A stretch of DNA of 64,000 bases from Kushneria phyllosphaerae (GTDB taxonomy: Bacteria; Pseudomonadota; Gammaproteobacteria; Pseudomonadales; Halomonadaceae): contig NZ_ONZI01000001.1 of the NCBI RefSeq assembly GCF_900312995.1, positions 62,001 to 126,000 of the forward strand, in the 5' to 3' direction. The translations under genes were made by a program, and so were the position numbers. Under the pieces are notes generated by a model, which saw only the letters and a program-made list of their open reading frames with translations, did no database searches and was not told the origin of the DNA. Position 1 is the first letter of the stretch, and every line of letters begins with the position of its first letter. This document shows, piece by piece, positions 16,579 to 29,356 of this stretch.

Positions 16579-17199
16579 TCAGCCTGAGACATCGCCCAGC
16601 AGACCAATGCCCTTGTAGATCAGAACGCCTACAGCGGCGGCGACCAGTATCCCCATCATGGTGCGCTCATGGCGCTTCCAGAGCTTGAGCGCCCGGTCAC
16701 CGAAAAAGTGCACCAAAAGCGCCAGGCCAAAATAGCGCGCGCCACGCGCCAGCAGGGCGGCCAACATAAACAGGGGGAAGGCGTAGCCGGTGCTGCCGGC
16801 CACCAGCATGGCAATCTGAAATGGAATCGGAATGACGCCAATGGAGAGCACGGCCAGAAAGCCGTTATCGATGAAGCGCTGATCGAAGTCGTTGAACGCC
16901 TGCTGGCCACCAAAGAGCGTAATCAATTGATCGCCGAACTGACCCATGGCCCAGGCGCCCAGCCCGTAGCCGATCGCAGCGGCCAGCAGATTGCCCGCCA
17001 GTGCCACCGTGGCCAGCCACCAGCGCTTCCCGGGACGCATCACCATCCAGGGGATCAGGACCGTTTCAATCGGAATCGGAACAATCAGGGTTTCCAGTAT
17101 CGAGGCCACAAACAGCAGCCAGAGCGCGCGGCGATGATCCATCAGTGCGGCAAGCCGGTCACCAAGACGCTGTTTTTGATGCTGCAGGCTCAAGGCCAT
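16579..17199 (-). CDS. YqaA-type VTT-domain (DedA-like) membrane protein
   Basis: This protein of about 206 residues has the VTT/SNARE-associated pattern: an N-terminal helix followed by ETLIVPIPIETVLIPWMV, a GNLLAAAIGYGLGAW segment, and a re-entrant region with GVIPIPFQIAMLVAGSTG. DedA relatives have been linked to flipping of undecaprenyl phosphate or lipids and to proton homeostasis; the YqaA branch is less studied. The start at 17199 is chosen because CAGGGG sits at the right distance before it; a start at 17214 is also in frame. A perfect palindrome lies about 50 bases upstream. Confidence 0.85.
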   Translation of the reverse strand: MALSLQHQKQRLGDRLAALMDHRRALWLLFVASILETLIVPIPIETVLIPWMVMRPGKRWWLATVALAGNLLAAAIGYGLGAWAMGQFGDQLITLFGGQQAFNDFDQRFIDNGFLAVLSIGVIPIPFQIAMLVAGSTGYAFPLFMLAALLARGARYFGLALLVHFFGDRALKLWKRHERTMMGILVAAAVGVLIYKGIGLLGDVSG

Positions 17200-19839
<2,640 letters not shown>

Positions 19840-19880
19840 AGCGTTAACGCGTGACGGTCAGCGATGACCGACCATACAAA

Positions 19881-19908
19881 ACCGGCGCCCTGAGGCGCCG
19901 GTTTTTTT
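19881..19908 (+). terminator. Rho-independent terminator of icd
   Basis: A perfect 9-bp stem (ACCGGCGCC, loop CTGA, GGCGCCGGT) runs into a T-tract about 42 bases after the icd stop. Confidence 0.92.
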
Positions 19909-20009
19909 ATGAATACCGGAAGTGTCCCGACCGCCGGCGTTTCAGGGAGAAAACGCATGCCCCATCGCTGGATCACATTGCACATATTCCCGCATGGGTC
20001 GCCGACCCT

Positions 20010-20453
20010 TTAAACAGTGCCGGTGGCAAACAGCGTGACCACCACCGCCCGTACGGCAAGCCAGATCAGCGTGAGGGTCGATACCAGAAACAGGGGAAAG
20101 CGCACCGCAACTCGGTTGACGGTGGCCTGATACACGGAGTGTATGATGCGAAATAGCACATAGGACCAGGCAAGGAACACATCTACGGGACTGGCGCCCA
20201 TCACGGCCAGAATAATGACCGCCGGATAAAAGATCGTGGGCTGCTCCATCAGATGGGTGTAATTGTGCGCTTTCCAGTTGGCGCGCTCAGGCAACACCCC
20301 GTCGAGATCCTGCCCGCGCCCACCCGGCCGGGCGCCTTTAAGATCGCCACCGGCAGCCTTCATGGCCCTGAAACGACTGAAGGCCATCCAGAACAGCATG
20401 ACCAGTGACCACAGGATCAGTACGGCAGCAGGTGCGAGCATGTCGGCTTTCAT
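20010..20453 (-). CDS. MAPEG family membrane protein
   Basis: This 147-residue protein has four hydrophobic segments and the MAPEG pattern: a charged first loop, then RANWKAHNYTHLMEQPTIFY (about residues 58-77), where family members have an AN..E core, and a second segment with WSYVLFRIIHSVYQ. MAPEG proteins include microsomal glutathione transferases; bacterial members are mostly uncharacterised. A GGAGAG ribosome site precedes the ATG. The lipoprotein gene lies to its right on the same strand. Confidence 0.88.
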   Translation of the reverse strand: MKADMLAPAAVLILWSLVMLFWMAFSRFRAMKAAGGDLKGARPGGRGQDLDGVLPERANWKAHNYTHLMEQPTIFYPAVIILAVMGASPVDVFLAWSYVLFRIIHSVYQATVNRVAVRFPLFLVSTLTLIWLAVRAVVVTLFATGTV

Positions 20454-20516
20454 TGAGGCTCTCCAGGACAGGATGGTTCAACAGGGCTGAATCGCTATCG
20501 ACGCTTCGCTCTTCTA

Positions 20517-21050
20517 TTATCGCCTCAACGTCACATTGGCCGAGCCGCCTTCCTTCACTCGGACCTGCTTGAGGATAAAGGGACTGCGCCCCTGACCGCC
20601 CGGCAGGGCCACGGTGCCGGCCACATAAAAGGTGCCGGCCGGAATGCCGGTCGCCGTGAAGTAGCCATTGGCGTCGGTGGTGGTCATGTGGGTATAGGCC
20701 TGGGCGCGCGGGTCGGCCGGCTCGACGCGCTGACCGGCCAGGGCCTTGTCGGCGGCTTCAGCCGAGTACTCGGTGGCCGGTGCGATAGAGACCTTCTCAC
20801 GATTGCCGTAAACAGTCTGTCCCGAAGTCAGCTGATAGGCCAGACGCCCCTTGATGGTCGCGGTACCGGTTTTGGCAAGCGCCGCATAGGTCTCGACCGG
20901 GAAAGGCACCTGGCGCTTGACCGTCGGCGCACTGTCGACCGTGCCCGCGCTGGACATGCCGGGAAGGTTATCCGCCATGTTCTGAATGCTTTCACAGCCG
21001 GCCAGCCCCATCATCAATACGGCACCTGTCAAAACCTGCCACTGACGCAT
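20517..21050 (-). CDS. Lipoprotein with carboxypeptidase-regulatory-like fold
   Basis: This protein of about 177 residues starts with a lipoprotein signal whose lipobox LAGC places the lipidated Cys near residue 19. The second half has the pattern TTDANGYFTATGIPAGTFYVAG, typical of small beta-sandwich domains of the carboxypeptidase-regulatory type (CarboxypepD_reg-like). It is likely anchored to a membrane facing the periplasm. Its function is unknown. The start at 21050 is preferred because AGGAAACAGG lies directly before it; the longer start at 21077 would place extra polar residues before the signal. The MAPEG gene follows after 63 bases. Confidence 0.75.
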   Translation of the reverse strand: MRQWQVLTGAVLMMGLAGCESIQNMADNLPGMSSAGTVDSAPTVKRQVPFPVETYAALAKTGTATIKGRLAYQLTSGQTVYGNREKVSIAPATEYSAEAADKALAGQRVEPADPRAQAYTHMTTTDANGYFTATGIPAGTFYVAGTVALPGGQGRSPFILKQVRVKEGGSANVTLRR

Positions 21051-21313
21051 GTCCTGTTTCCTCGCAATATGGATCAATAGGCAAGCTTAACGACTTCTCG
21101 GGTTCAAGCCATCCTTTAAAATCGATGGGTGCTGCAGGACAACAGCCCCTTCAGGTGGCTGCCAGTATCTGCTCGACTTGCAAGGTCGATGATCATGAGG
21201 TCGATGCGGGCAAGCTGCTAACATGGGAGGACTGATCCAGACGTTCGAGCCGTTCTTTCCGGCCCTTCCAGGACGTCTTGCACACTATCTGTTCATTATT
21301 TGCGGGAGACATC

Positions 21314-22249
<936 letters not shown>

Positions 22250-23248
22250 TCAGGACAGCGGCGGCCCAACCGTCTCCCGTTCGATCAATGTGGGCATGAA
22301 AGGTGTCGGGGCCGGCAGTGAGGCGCCGGCCACCAGCTTGAGCAGGCGCTCGGCAGCTTCCTGCGCCATCTCCTCGAGTGGGGCATGTACGGTCGTGAGT
22401 GCCGGCATGACGTGTCGCGCACAGGCCTCGTTGTCATAACCCACCAGTGACAGGGTCTGCGGAATCGCCACGCCTCGCGCCCGCAATATCGTCATGGCGC
22501 CCAGTGCCATATCGTCATTACCGGCCACCACCGCCGTGATGGGCGCCGCGCGCGCCAGCAGGGCCGCCATGCCCTGCTCGCCACTGCGCTCGGTAAAGTC
22601 ACCCTCAAGAATGGCCTGCTCATCTACCTGGATGCCCCGTTCTTTCAAGGCCCTTTGGTAGCCGGCCAGTCGCCCGGCGGCGTCCTGCTGGCGCAGCGGC
22701 CCGGTCAGACACGCGATATGGCGATGACCCTGATCCAGCAGATGACGCGTGGCCAGATAGCCGCCGCACTCGTTGTCCAGGTAAATGCAGTGCGCATCGA
22801 TCTCCAGCACCCGTCGGTTGAACACTACCAGCGGTGTGGTGGCTGCAAGCGTTGCAAGCATGGCGTCTGACAGCGCATCGGCGTGCACAATCAGCCCGTC
22901 ACAGCGTCGGCCCAGCAGAAAGTCCACGGCCTCCTGCTCGCGCCCAGCCTCACCGCCGCCGCTGGCGACCAGCAGGGAGACGTTGGCGCGGCGCAGCGTT
23001 GCTTCCAGCGTCATCATGACGCGTCCCATGAAGGGGCCGGCCAGATGCGAGATCACCAGTCCCACGCCCCCCATCCGGTTGGAAGCCAGCGAGCGGGCAA
23101 AGGCGTTGGGCGCGTACCCCAGTGCAGCGATGGCGGCCTCGACACGTCCGCGCGTCTCGGCATTGACCGGCACTTCCCCTTTCATGACGCGAGACACCGT
23201 GGCAGCAGAAACGCTGGCGTACGCAGCCACCTCACGAATGGTAGGCAT
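22250..23248 (-). CDS. LacI family transcriptional regulator (beta-glucoside locus)
   Basis: This 332-residue regulator has the LacI helix-turn-helix at the N-terminus (TIREVAAYASVSAATVSRVM, residues 3-22) and a periplasmic-binding-protein-like sugar domain after about residue 60. It is divergent from a GPH sugar symporter and a GH3 beta-glucosidase, and a perfect 16-bp palindrome of LacI type lies in the gap between them. It therefore most likely represses the two genes until a beta-glucoside or a product binds. The ligand is inferred from context only. A weak TTG-type region precedes the ATG start. Confidence 0.92.
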   Translation of the reverse strand: MPTIREVAAYASVSAATVSRVMKGEVPVNAETRGRVEAAIAALGYAPNAFARSLASNRMGGVGLVISHLAGPFMGRVMMTLEATLRRANVSLLVASGGGEAGREQEAVDFLLGRRCDGLIVHADALSDAMLATLAATTPLVVFNRRVLEIDAHCIYLDNECGGYLATRHLLDQGHRHIACLTGPLRQQDAAGRLAGYQRALKERGIQVDEQAILEGDFTERSGEQGMAALLARAAPITAVVAGNDDMALGAMTILRARGVAIPQTLSLVGYDNEACARHVMPALTTVHAPLEEMAQEAAERLLKLVAGASLPAPTPFMPTLIERETVGPPLS

Positions 23249-23402
23249 GGTGTTGTCCTTGAAATGATCCGGCTACTTGACCAGATGCCGTGTGCCACGG
23301 CAACCCATCCCCTCTGCTTCCCGTACCGCGGCGCCCTGTTGTCGTGTTCATACCGCGATTCCTGCCAAGGTCGCATAGTGAGAGACAACGCAACGCGCCA
23401 TC

Positions 23403-23418
23403 ATGAAACCGGTTTCAT
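23403..23418. promoter_or_regulatory. LacI-type operator ATGAAACCGGTTTCAT
   Basis: A perfect 16-bp palindrome with the central CG typical of LacI-family operators lies 30 bases before the symporter start and about 155 bases from the LacI gene. It is well placed to block transcription of the symporter and GH3 genes. Confidence 0.78.
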
Positions 23419-23447
23419 AAATACATGCCGATCACGAGGGTGCCTCA

Positions 23448-24770
23448 ATGCTGGGAGTTCGGGAGAAGCTGAGCTACGGAATGGGTGACTTTGCCAGCGC
23501 CTTTACCTGGGCTTCGCTGTCATTGTATCTGATGTATTTCTACACCGACGTGTTCGGCATCAGTCCGGCGCTGGTCGGTACGCTGTTTCTGGTGACCCGA
23601 TTGTGGGACGCCATCACCGACCCGGCCGTGGGTCTGATGGCTGATCGTACCCGCACCCGCTTTGGCCGCCTGCGCCCCTACCTGCTGTTTTTTTCGCTGC
23701 CGCTCGGGGCGATGCTGGCACTGACCTTTACCACGCCGGCACTGAGTGAGAACGGCCGCATCATCTACGCCTTCGCGACCTACATCGCCCTGATGGGGCT
23801 TTATACCCTGGTCAATATTCCCTATTCGGCGCTGCCGGTATCGATGACGACCGACAACGACGAGCGACGCCAGCTGACCAACTACCGCATGCTGCTCTCC
23901 TACATTGCTTTTGTGCTGATCAGCTATGGCACGCTGCCGCTGGTGGATTTTCTGGGCAACGGCGACGAGCAGCGCGGCTTTGCACTGACCTATGCCGTCT
24001 ATGGCGTCATCACCTTTGTCGTCTTTTTGCTGACCTTCAAGGGCGTGCGCGAGCGCTACGTGGAAGGTGACAGCGCCAGCAACCCGTTGAAAAGCTTTGC
24101 TCACATTGGGCGCGCCCGGCCGTTCTGGATCATGTTTGCCACCAGCATCCTGATTTTCACCCTCATGCTAATGCCGGACTCGGCAGCCATCTACTTCTTC
24201 AAGTACTACCTGGGTGAAGCATCTTCAGTGTCGCTGTTTCTGGCCATGGGTTACGCCAGTATGGTGGCAGGCGTGATCTTCAATCAGCTGGTGATGCGCC
24301 GCTTTTGCAAACGCCGCGTCATGATCGGCGCCAACCTTGCCTACGGCGTCGCCCTGGCAAGTTTTTTCGTGGCCGCCGACCATGGCCCGGCGTTCTACTT
24401 TGCCGCTTTCATGGCTGCCAAGTTCATCAACGGCATCATCGCGCCCACCATGTGGGCGATGGTCGGTGATATCGCCGATTACGTGGAATACAAAAGCGGC
24501 CGCCGGGCGACCGGCACCACCACCAGCGCGGTCACCTTCAGCCAGAAATTCGGCATGAGCATCGGCGGGCTTTTGACCGGTGTGCTGTTCAGCACCTATG
24601 GCTACACCCCCAATGCCTCGCAGAGCGAGACCGTGCTGGTACTGATCAAATCCATGATGAGCGTGCTGCCGGCCGTGGGCGCGTTCGGGGTAGCGGTGCT
24701 GATGCTGATCTACCCGCTGGGGGACCGCCGCATGGCCGAAATCCGTACCGCCAAACCGACAGCAGCCTGA
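23448..24770 (+). CDS. GPH-family sugar:cation symporter
   Basis: This 440-residue membrane protein belongs to the glycoside-pentoside-hexuronide family (MelB/XynB type). It starts with the typical VREKLSYGMGDFASAF and has the loop DAITDPAVGLMADRTRTRFG (residues about 55-74) that marks the cation-binding part of the family. About twelve helices are visible. It should import a sugar with a cation such as sodium. Its place between a LacI regulator and a cytoplasmic beta-glucosidase suggests a beta-glucoside such as cellobiose or gentiobiose. The GH3 gene follows after 41 bases. Confidence 0.9.
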   Translation: MLGVREKLSYGMGDFASAFTWASLSLYLMYFYTDVFGISPALVGTLFLVTRLWDAITDPAVGLMADRTRTRFGRLRPYLLFFSLPLGAMLALTFTTPALSENGRIIYAFATYIALMGLYTLVNIPYSALPVSMTTDNDERRQLTNYRMLLSYIAFVLISYGTLPLVDFLGNGDEQRGFALTYAVYGVITFVVFLLTFKGVRERYVEGDSASNPLKSFAHIGRARPFWIMFATSILIFTLMLMPDSAAIYFFKYYLGEASSVSLFLAMGYASMVAGVIFNQLVMRRFCKRRVMIGANLAYGVALASFFVAADHGPAFYFAAFMAAKFINGIIAPTMWAMVGDIADYVEYKSGRRATGTTTSAVTFSQKFGMSIGGLLTGVLFSTYGYTPNASQSETVLVLIKSMMSVLPAVGAFGVAVLMLIYPLGDRRMAEIRTAKPTAA

Positions 24771-24811
24771 CCCTCACCTCCCATCCATTCAACCCACAAG
24801 GAAGCCACTGC

Positions 24812-27073
24812 ATGAGCAACCTGAAGACACTGATCGAACAAATGACGCTGGAGGAGAAGGCCGGCCTGTGCTCGGGTGATAACTTCTGGCGCACAAAAGT
24901 CGTTGAACGCCTGGGCATCCCGGCGATCAATCTTTCCGACGGACCACACGGACTGCGCGCTCAGGGCGAGGAGCAGGACCATCTGGGCGTCAATGACAGC
25001 AAGCCGGCCACCTGCTTTCCGACCGCGGCAGGCCTTGCCAGCTCGTGGAGTGTCGAACGGCTTGAACAGCTCGGCGCCGCGCTGGGCGATGAGGCACAGA
25101 CAGAAGGGCTGCATGTGGTACTGGGCCCCGGGGCCAACATCAAGCGCTCGCCGCTGTGCGGGCGCAATTTCGAATACTTCTCCGAAGACCCGATGCTCTC
25201 CTCGCACCTGGCGGCCGCCCACATCCGCGGCACCCAGTCGCGTGGCGTGGGCAGCTCGCTCAAGCACTTTGCCGCCAACAATCAGGAGCATCGCCGCATG
25301 TCGGTAGATGCCCGTATCGACGAGCGCACCCTGCGCGAGATCTATCTGGCAAGCTTTGAACATGCCGTGAAGGAAGCCCGGCCCTGGACGGTCATGTGCG
25401 CCTATAACCGGCTTAACGGCGAGTACTGCAGCGAACATTCGCGGCTGCTGACCGATATCCTGCGCGATGAATGGGGCTTTGAAGGCTTTGTGGTCTCTGA
25501 CTGGGGCGCCGTCAACGAGCGCGTCCCGGGGCTTGAGGCCGGCATGGAGCTCGAAATGCCGGCCTCCGGCGGCGAGCGCGACGCACAGATCGTTGCGGCA
25601 GTAAAAGAGGGCCGGCTGGAGGAAGCGGTACTGGATCGCGCCGTCGAGCGTCTGCTGCGCATTACCTTCAGGGCGCATGATGCCCGCAAGGACAGCGCTG
25701 AATTCGATGCCGAGGCCCATCACCAGCTGGCCCGCCACATCGCACGCGACAGCATGGTGCTGCTGCAAAACGATGGCACCCTGCCATTGTCCAACGAGCA
25801 TCGTGTGGCGGTGATCGGCGAATTTGCCGAACGTCCGCGCTATCAGGGCGGCGGCAGCTCACACGTCAACGCCACCCGCGTCGAAACCCTGCTGGAAGCC
25901 CTCAGGTCCCGGGACGCAAGCCTTGACTATACAAAAGGCTTCGAGATCGACCGCGATGCGCCCGATCAGCAGCTCGAGCAGGACGCAGCGACCGCCGCAA
26001 GCCACGCCGACGTTGCCGTACTCTGTCTGGGGCTGCCCGAGCGTCACGAGTCCGAAGGCTATGACCGCACGCATCTGAACCTGCCGGCCAACCAGCTCGC
26101 CCTGATCGAGGCGGTGGCCCGCGTTCAGCCCAATACCGTGGTGGTGCTGGCCAACGGCTCGCCGATCGCAATGCCCTGGGTCGGTCAGGTCAGCGCCATT
26201 CTGGAAGGCTATCTGGGCGGACAGGCCGTCGGCGCGGCCCTGGCCGATCTGCTTTATGGCGAGGTTTCGCCGAGCGGCAAGCTGGCTGAAACCTTCCCGC
26301 AGCGGCTGGAGGACACACCGGCCCATCTCAACTTCCCCGGTGAGGGCGATGTGGTGCGTTATGGCGAAGGTATTTTTGTGGGCTATCGCCACTATGACAC
26401 GCTGGGCACCGAACCCCTGTTTCCCTTCGGTCACGGCCTGAGCTATAGCCGCTTTGACTACGCCAACCTGACGCTCTCTGCCAGCGACTTCGACGGTCAG
26501 GGCAGTCTGACGATCAGTTGCGATATCACCAACAGCGGCGAGCGGGAGGCCAGTGAGATCGTGCAGCTTTATCTGAGCGATCAGACGCAGACTGTGCCGG
26601 TGGCGACGCAGGCCCTGCGCGGCTTCGATCGGGTAGCGCTTGCACCGGGCGAGACCGCACGGGTCGAGCTGAGGCTTACGCGGCGGGATTTCTGCTGGTA
26701 CGACGCGCAGCGTGGCGACTGGCGCCTGCCCACCGGCACCTTTGAGGTCCGCATCGGCGCGTCTTCGCGCGATATCCGTCTGAGTCAAACCCTTGACGTG
26801 CAGGGCGATGACGTGGCGCTGCCGGTGATCGATCGCAATACCCTGCTGGGCGATCTTCAGCGCCGTGAGGACGCCACCCGGGTGCTGCGCCAGCATCTTG
26901 CCGACATTGCCGATGAACTGCCGATGCTCAATGATCTGATGGCGCGCGAAGGCGGTGATGACCTGATGAATGCCATGGGCCACTATCTGCCGCTGCGGGC
27001 GCTGGTGTCCTTTTCAGGGTTCACCGAGGCACGCCTTGAGAATCTGCTGAAGGATCTGAAAGCGCTGGCGTAA
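24812..27073 (+). CDS. Beta-glucosidase, glycoside hydrolase family 3
   Basis: This 753-residue enzyme has the three-part GH3 layout: an N-terminal barrel, a middle alpha/beta sandwich, and a fibronectin-like C-terminal domain (about residues 540-640, with QLYLSDQTQTVPVATQALRG). The nucleophile is Asp230 in FVVSDWGAV. There is no signal peptide, so it acts in the cytoplasm on sugars brought in by the symporter just upstream. The order of domains and LKHFAANNQEHRR are typical of beta-glucosidases rather than N-acetylglucosaminidases. An AAGGAAG ribosome site lies before the ATG. Confidence 0.93.
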   Translation: MSNLKTLIEQMTLEEKAGLCSGDNFWRTKVVERLGIPAINLSDGPHGLRAQGEEQDHLGVNDSKPATCFPTAAGLASSWSVERLEQLGAALGDEAQTEGLHVVLGPGANIKRSPLCGRNFEYFSEDPMLSSHLAAAHIRGTQSRGVGSSLKHFAANNQEHRRMSVDARIDERTLREIYLASFEHAVKEARPWTVMCAYNRLNGEYCSEHSRLLTDILRDEWGFEGFVVSDWGAVNERVPGLEAGMELEMPASGGERDAQIVAAVKEGRLEEAVLDRAVERLLRITFRAHDARKDSAEFDAEAHHQLARHIARDSMVLLQNDGTLPLSNEHRVAVIGEFAERPRYQGGGSSHVNATRVETLLEALRSRDASLDYTKGFEIDRDAPDQQLEQDAATAASHADVAVLCLGLPERHESEGYDRTHLNLPANQLALIEAVARVQPNTVVVLANGSPIAMPWVGQVSAILEGYLGGQAVGAALADLLYGEVSPSGKLAETFPQRLEDTPAHLNFPGEGDVVRYGEGIFVGYRHYDTLGTEPLFPFGHGLSYSRFDYANLTLSASDFDGQGSLTISCDITNSGEREASEIVQLYLSDQTQTVPVATQALRGFDRVALAPGETARVELRLTRRDFCWYDAQRGDWRLPTGTFEVRIGASSRDIRLSQTLDVQGDDVALPVIDRNTLLGDLQRREDATRVLRQHLADIADELPMLNDLMAREGGDDLMNAMGHYLPLRALVSFSGFTEARLENLLKDLKALA

Positions 27074-27116
27074 CTGCAGAACAAACGTCAGGGACGCCTT
27101 GGGTTCTCTCCGAGAT

Positions 27117-27136
27117 AACTGTATATTTAAACAGTA
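27117..27136. promoter_or_regulatory. LexA (SOS) box upstream of radical SAM gene
   Basis: The site has CTGT at 27119-27122 and ACAG at 27131-27134 with eight A/T bases between, and TA-type flanks. This is nearly the full gammaproteobacterial SOS consensus. It lies 19 bases before the radical SAM start, where LexA would block the promoter. Confidence 0.85.
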
Positions 27137-27154
27137 TTCAGAGAGGGCTCGGGT

Positions 27155-28216
27155 ATGTCAGGTGAATCCATTATCGGCCGCGGCGCCAGCGCCAACCTGC
27201 ATCACCGCTTCGATCGCATCCGCATCGAGGCGGTCGATGACGGCTGGTGGCAGGACGATGCCCCCGTCAGTCGGGCTACCGAGGTCCGTCTGGAACACAG
27301 TCGAACGGCGATCTCGCGCAATCAGTCACCGGACATGCCCTTTTCACGCTCGCTCAACCCTTATCGGGGCTGCGAACACGGCTGCATCTACTGTTTTGCC
27401 CGCCCCTCTCATGCCTACTGGGACCTTTCCCCGGGGCTTGATTTTGAAACGCGCCTGATCGCGCGTACCAACCTGCCCGGCCTGCTGGCCGAGGAGCTCG
27501 CTTCCCCCGGCTACGTCTGCGAGCCCATCGCGCTGGGCGCCAATACCGATCCCTATCAGCCCATCGAGCGTCAGCACCAATTGAGCCGCCAGCTGCTTGA
27601 GGTGCTGCTGCGCCATCGACATCCGCTGACCATCACCACCCGCAGCACGCTGATTCTGCGCGATCTGGACCTGCTCACCGAGCTGGCAGACCTGCGACTG
27701 GTCAGGGTCTTTATCAGCTTCACCACACTGAACAATGAGCTCAAGCGGGTCATGGAACCGCGGGCAGCCTCGCCCGGTGCGCGACTGAAAGTGATCCGCA
27801 CGCTGCGCAAGGCGGGGGTACCGGTCGGCATCATTACCGCGCCGATGATCCCCATGATCAATGACATGGAACTGGAGACGCTCCTGCAGGCCGGGCTTGA
27901 TGCCGGTGCCACCAGCGCCGGCTACACCCTGCTGCGCCTGCCCCTTGAAGTGCGCCCGCTGTTTGAACAGTGGCTTCTCGAACATTTCCCCGATCGGGCA
28001 GCGCACGTCATGAGCCTGATTCGCCAGTCCCGCGGCGGGCGCGATAACGACAGCCGCTTTGGCCATCGCCTGCGTGGCGAAGGGCCCTTCGCCGATCTGC
28101 TGGCCCAGCGCTTTCGCCTGAGTATTCGCCGCCTCGGACTTAACCGACGCCGTGAGGAAGAGCGCCTCGACACCACACGATTTGCACCGTCCCATCAGCA
28201 GATCGATCTGTTTTAG
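27155..28216 (+). CDS. PA0069-family radical SAM protein, probably SOS-controlled
   Basis: This 353-residue protein carries a CX3CX2C iron-sulfur motif (Cys73, Cys77, Cys80, in RGCEHGCIYCF) and the PA0069/Rv2578c family pattern, with SRSLNPYRGCEHGC before it and GANTDPYQPIE after it. The family resembles spore photoproduct lyase-like radical SAM proteins, but its reaction is unknown. A strong LexA box directly upstream suggests a role in DNA damage response. The ATG follows AGAGAGGG. It is separated from the beta-glucosidase gene by only 81 bases but has its own promoter signal. Confidence 0.92.
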   Translation: MSGESIIGRGASANLHHRFDRIRIEAVDDGWWQDDAPVSRATEVRLEHSRTAISRNQSPDMPFSRSLNPYRGCEHGCIYCFARPSHAYWDLSPGLDFETRLIARTNLPGLLAEELASPGYVCEPIALGANTDPYQPIERQHQLSRQLLEVLLRHRHPLTITTRSTLILRDLDLLTELADLRLVRVFISFTTLNNELKRVMEPRAASPGARLKVIRTLRKAGVPVGIITAPMIPMINDMELETLLQAGLDAGATSAGYTLLRLPLEVRPLFEQWLLEHFPDRAAHVMSLIRQSRGGRDNDSRFGHRLRGEGPFADLLAQRFRLSIRRLGLNRRREEERLDTTRFAPSHQQIDLF

Positions 28217-28244
28217 CCACAACAATTCGAAAGGAGGCCACCTC

Positions 28245-29225
28245 ATGACGGCTGCCCATGCCCACCCTGATCTGATGCTCGACATGCAGGACCCTGCGCT
28301 GCGCTATCACCGCTTTGGCTCGCCGCTGGAGGTGTTGCATCTGGAGCCACAGCCCGATGGCCCGCTGCCTCGGGAGCGGATGCGCGTGCGCATGCGCTGC
28401 GCCCCGATCAATCCTTCGGATCTGATCCCGATTGCCGGCGCCTATCGCCATCGGATCAAGCCTCCGCTGGTGGCAGGGCATGAAGGCGTGGGCGTGGTGA
28501 CCCAGGCCCATGGTCCATGGCGCGCGCTCGAGGGGCGCCGGGTGCTGCCGCTGCGCGGCCCGGGTACCTGGCAGCAGTCGCTGGACTGCGATCCCCGTCT
28601 GGCGGTACCCGTGCCCGACGATATTCCCGATCATGTGGCGGCTCGGGCCTGGATCCATCCGATGGCGGCCATGGCCATGCTGCGACGCTGGCCGGTCGCC
28701 GGATGCGATGTGCTCCTGACTGCGGCCGGTTCAAACTGTGCGCGGCTGCTGGCGCAGTGGGCGCTGTGCTGTGGCGCCCGCTCGGTGACCGGTATCTGCC
28801 GCAGTGCCCATCACCGCAAGGCGCTGACCGACATGGGCGTTCACGTGCTGGATCAGGAAGATCACGCTGCCATAGAGGCTGCCGCCGCACACGCCCAGCG
28901 CCTGTTTGATGCCACCGGCGGACGACTGGCCGACCGCCTGCTGAGCCACATGCCGCCCGACGGTATATTGGTTACCTATGGACTGCTGTCCGGCGCGCCC
29001 ATCAGTCCGTGCAGCATGAACGCCCGCGTGCGGCATTTTCATCTGCGCGATCATATTGCCGGGCTGAACCCCCATCAGTGGCAGGAAAGCTTTGAAACCC
29101 TCTGGGCGCTGCTGCGTGATATCGACATGCCCGCCACGCGGGATTTCAGGCTCACCGACTGGCGCCAGGCCCTGATCTGGCATGACAGTCATTCAAGGGT
29201 AAAACCCATGCTGATGCTGTCCTGA
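28245..29225 (+). CDS. Zinc-free MDR-type (quinone oxidoreductase-like) reductase
   Basis: This protein of about 326 residues has the medium-chain dehydrogenase/reductase layout: a GroES-like N-terminal domain (RCAPINPSDLIPIAGAY, then GHEGVGVV) and a C-terminal nucleotide-binding domain with a changed glycine motif (LLTAAGSNCARLLAQWA). It resembles enoyl reductase/quinone oxidoreductase members such as MECR/QOR that use NADPH without catalytic zinc. The exact substrate is unknown. An excellent AAAGGAGG ribosome site fixes the ATG at 28245. It follows the radical SAM gene by 28 bases, so it may be in the same SOS-controlled transcript. Confidence 0.82.
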   Translation: MTAAHAHPDLMLDMQDPALRYHRFGSPLEVLHLEPQPDGPLPRERMRVRMRCAPINPSDLIPIAGAYRHRIKPPLVAGHEGVGVVTQAHGPWRALEGRRVLPLRGPGTWQQSLDCDPRLAVPVPDDIPDHVAARAWIHPMAAMAMLRRWPVAGCDVLLTAAGSNCARLLAQWALCCGARSVTGICRSAHHRKALTDMGVHVLDQEDHAAIEAAAAHAQRLFDATGGRLADRLLSHMPPDGILVTYGLLSGAPISPCSMNARVRHFHLRDHIAGLNPHQWQESFETLWALLRDIDMPATRDFRLTDWRQALIWHDSHSRVKPMLMLS

Positions 29226-29241
29226 TCATGTCGGCATGCCC

Positions 29242-29276
29242 TTCATGCCGGATCCCTATACGAGCTCCGGCATGAA
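29242..29276. repeat. Perfect 11-bp inverted repeat after the MDR gene
   Basis: Arms TTCATGCCGGA and TCCGGCATGAA flank a 13-base loop just past the MDR stop. No T-run follows. It may protect the transcript end. Confidence 0.6.
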
Positions 29277-29299
29277 AGGCAAACAGCAAGACAGACATG

Positions 29300-29328
29300 A
29301 AAAAGGGCCGCCCGGTCAGGCGGCCCTT
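29300..29328 (-). terminator. Terminator of the Gfo/Idh/MocA gene
   Basis: A perfect 10-bp stem AAGGGCCGCC/GGCGGCCCTT with a 6-base loop is followed by a T-run when read on the minus strand. It lies about 30 bases past the stop of the leftward oxidoreductase gene. Confidence 0.88.
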
Positions 29329-29356
29329 GTGAGCGTCATCTGCCGCAGCGGTGAAC

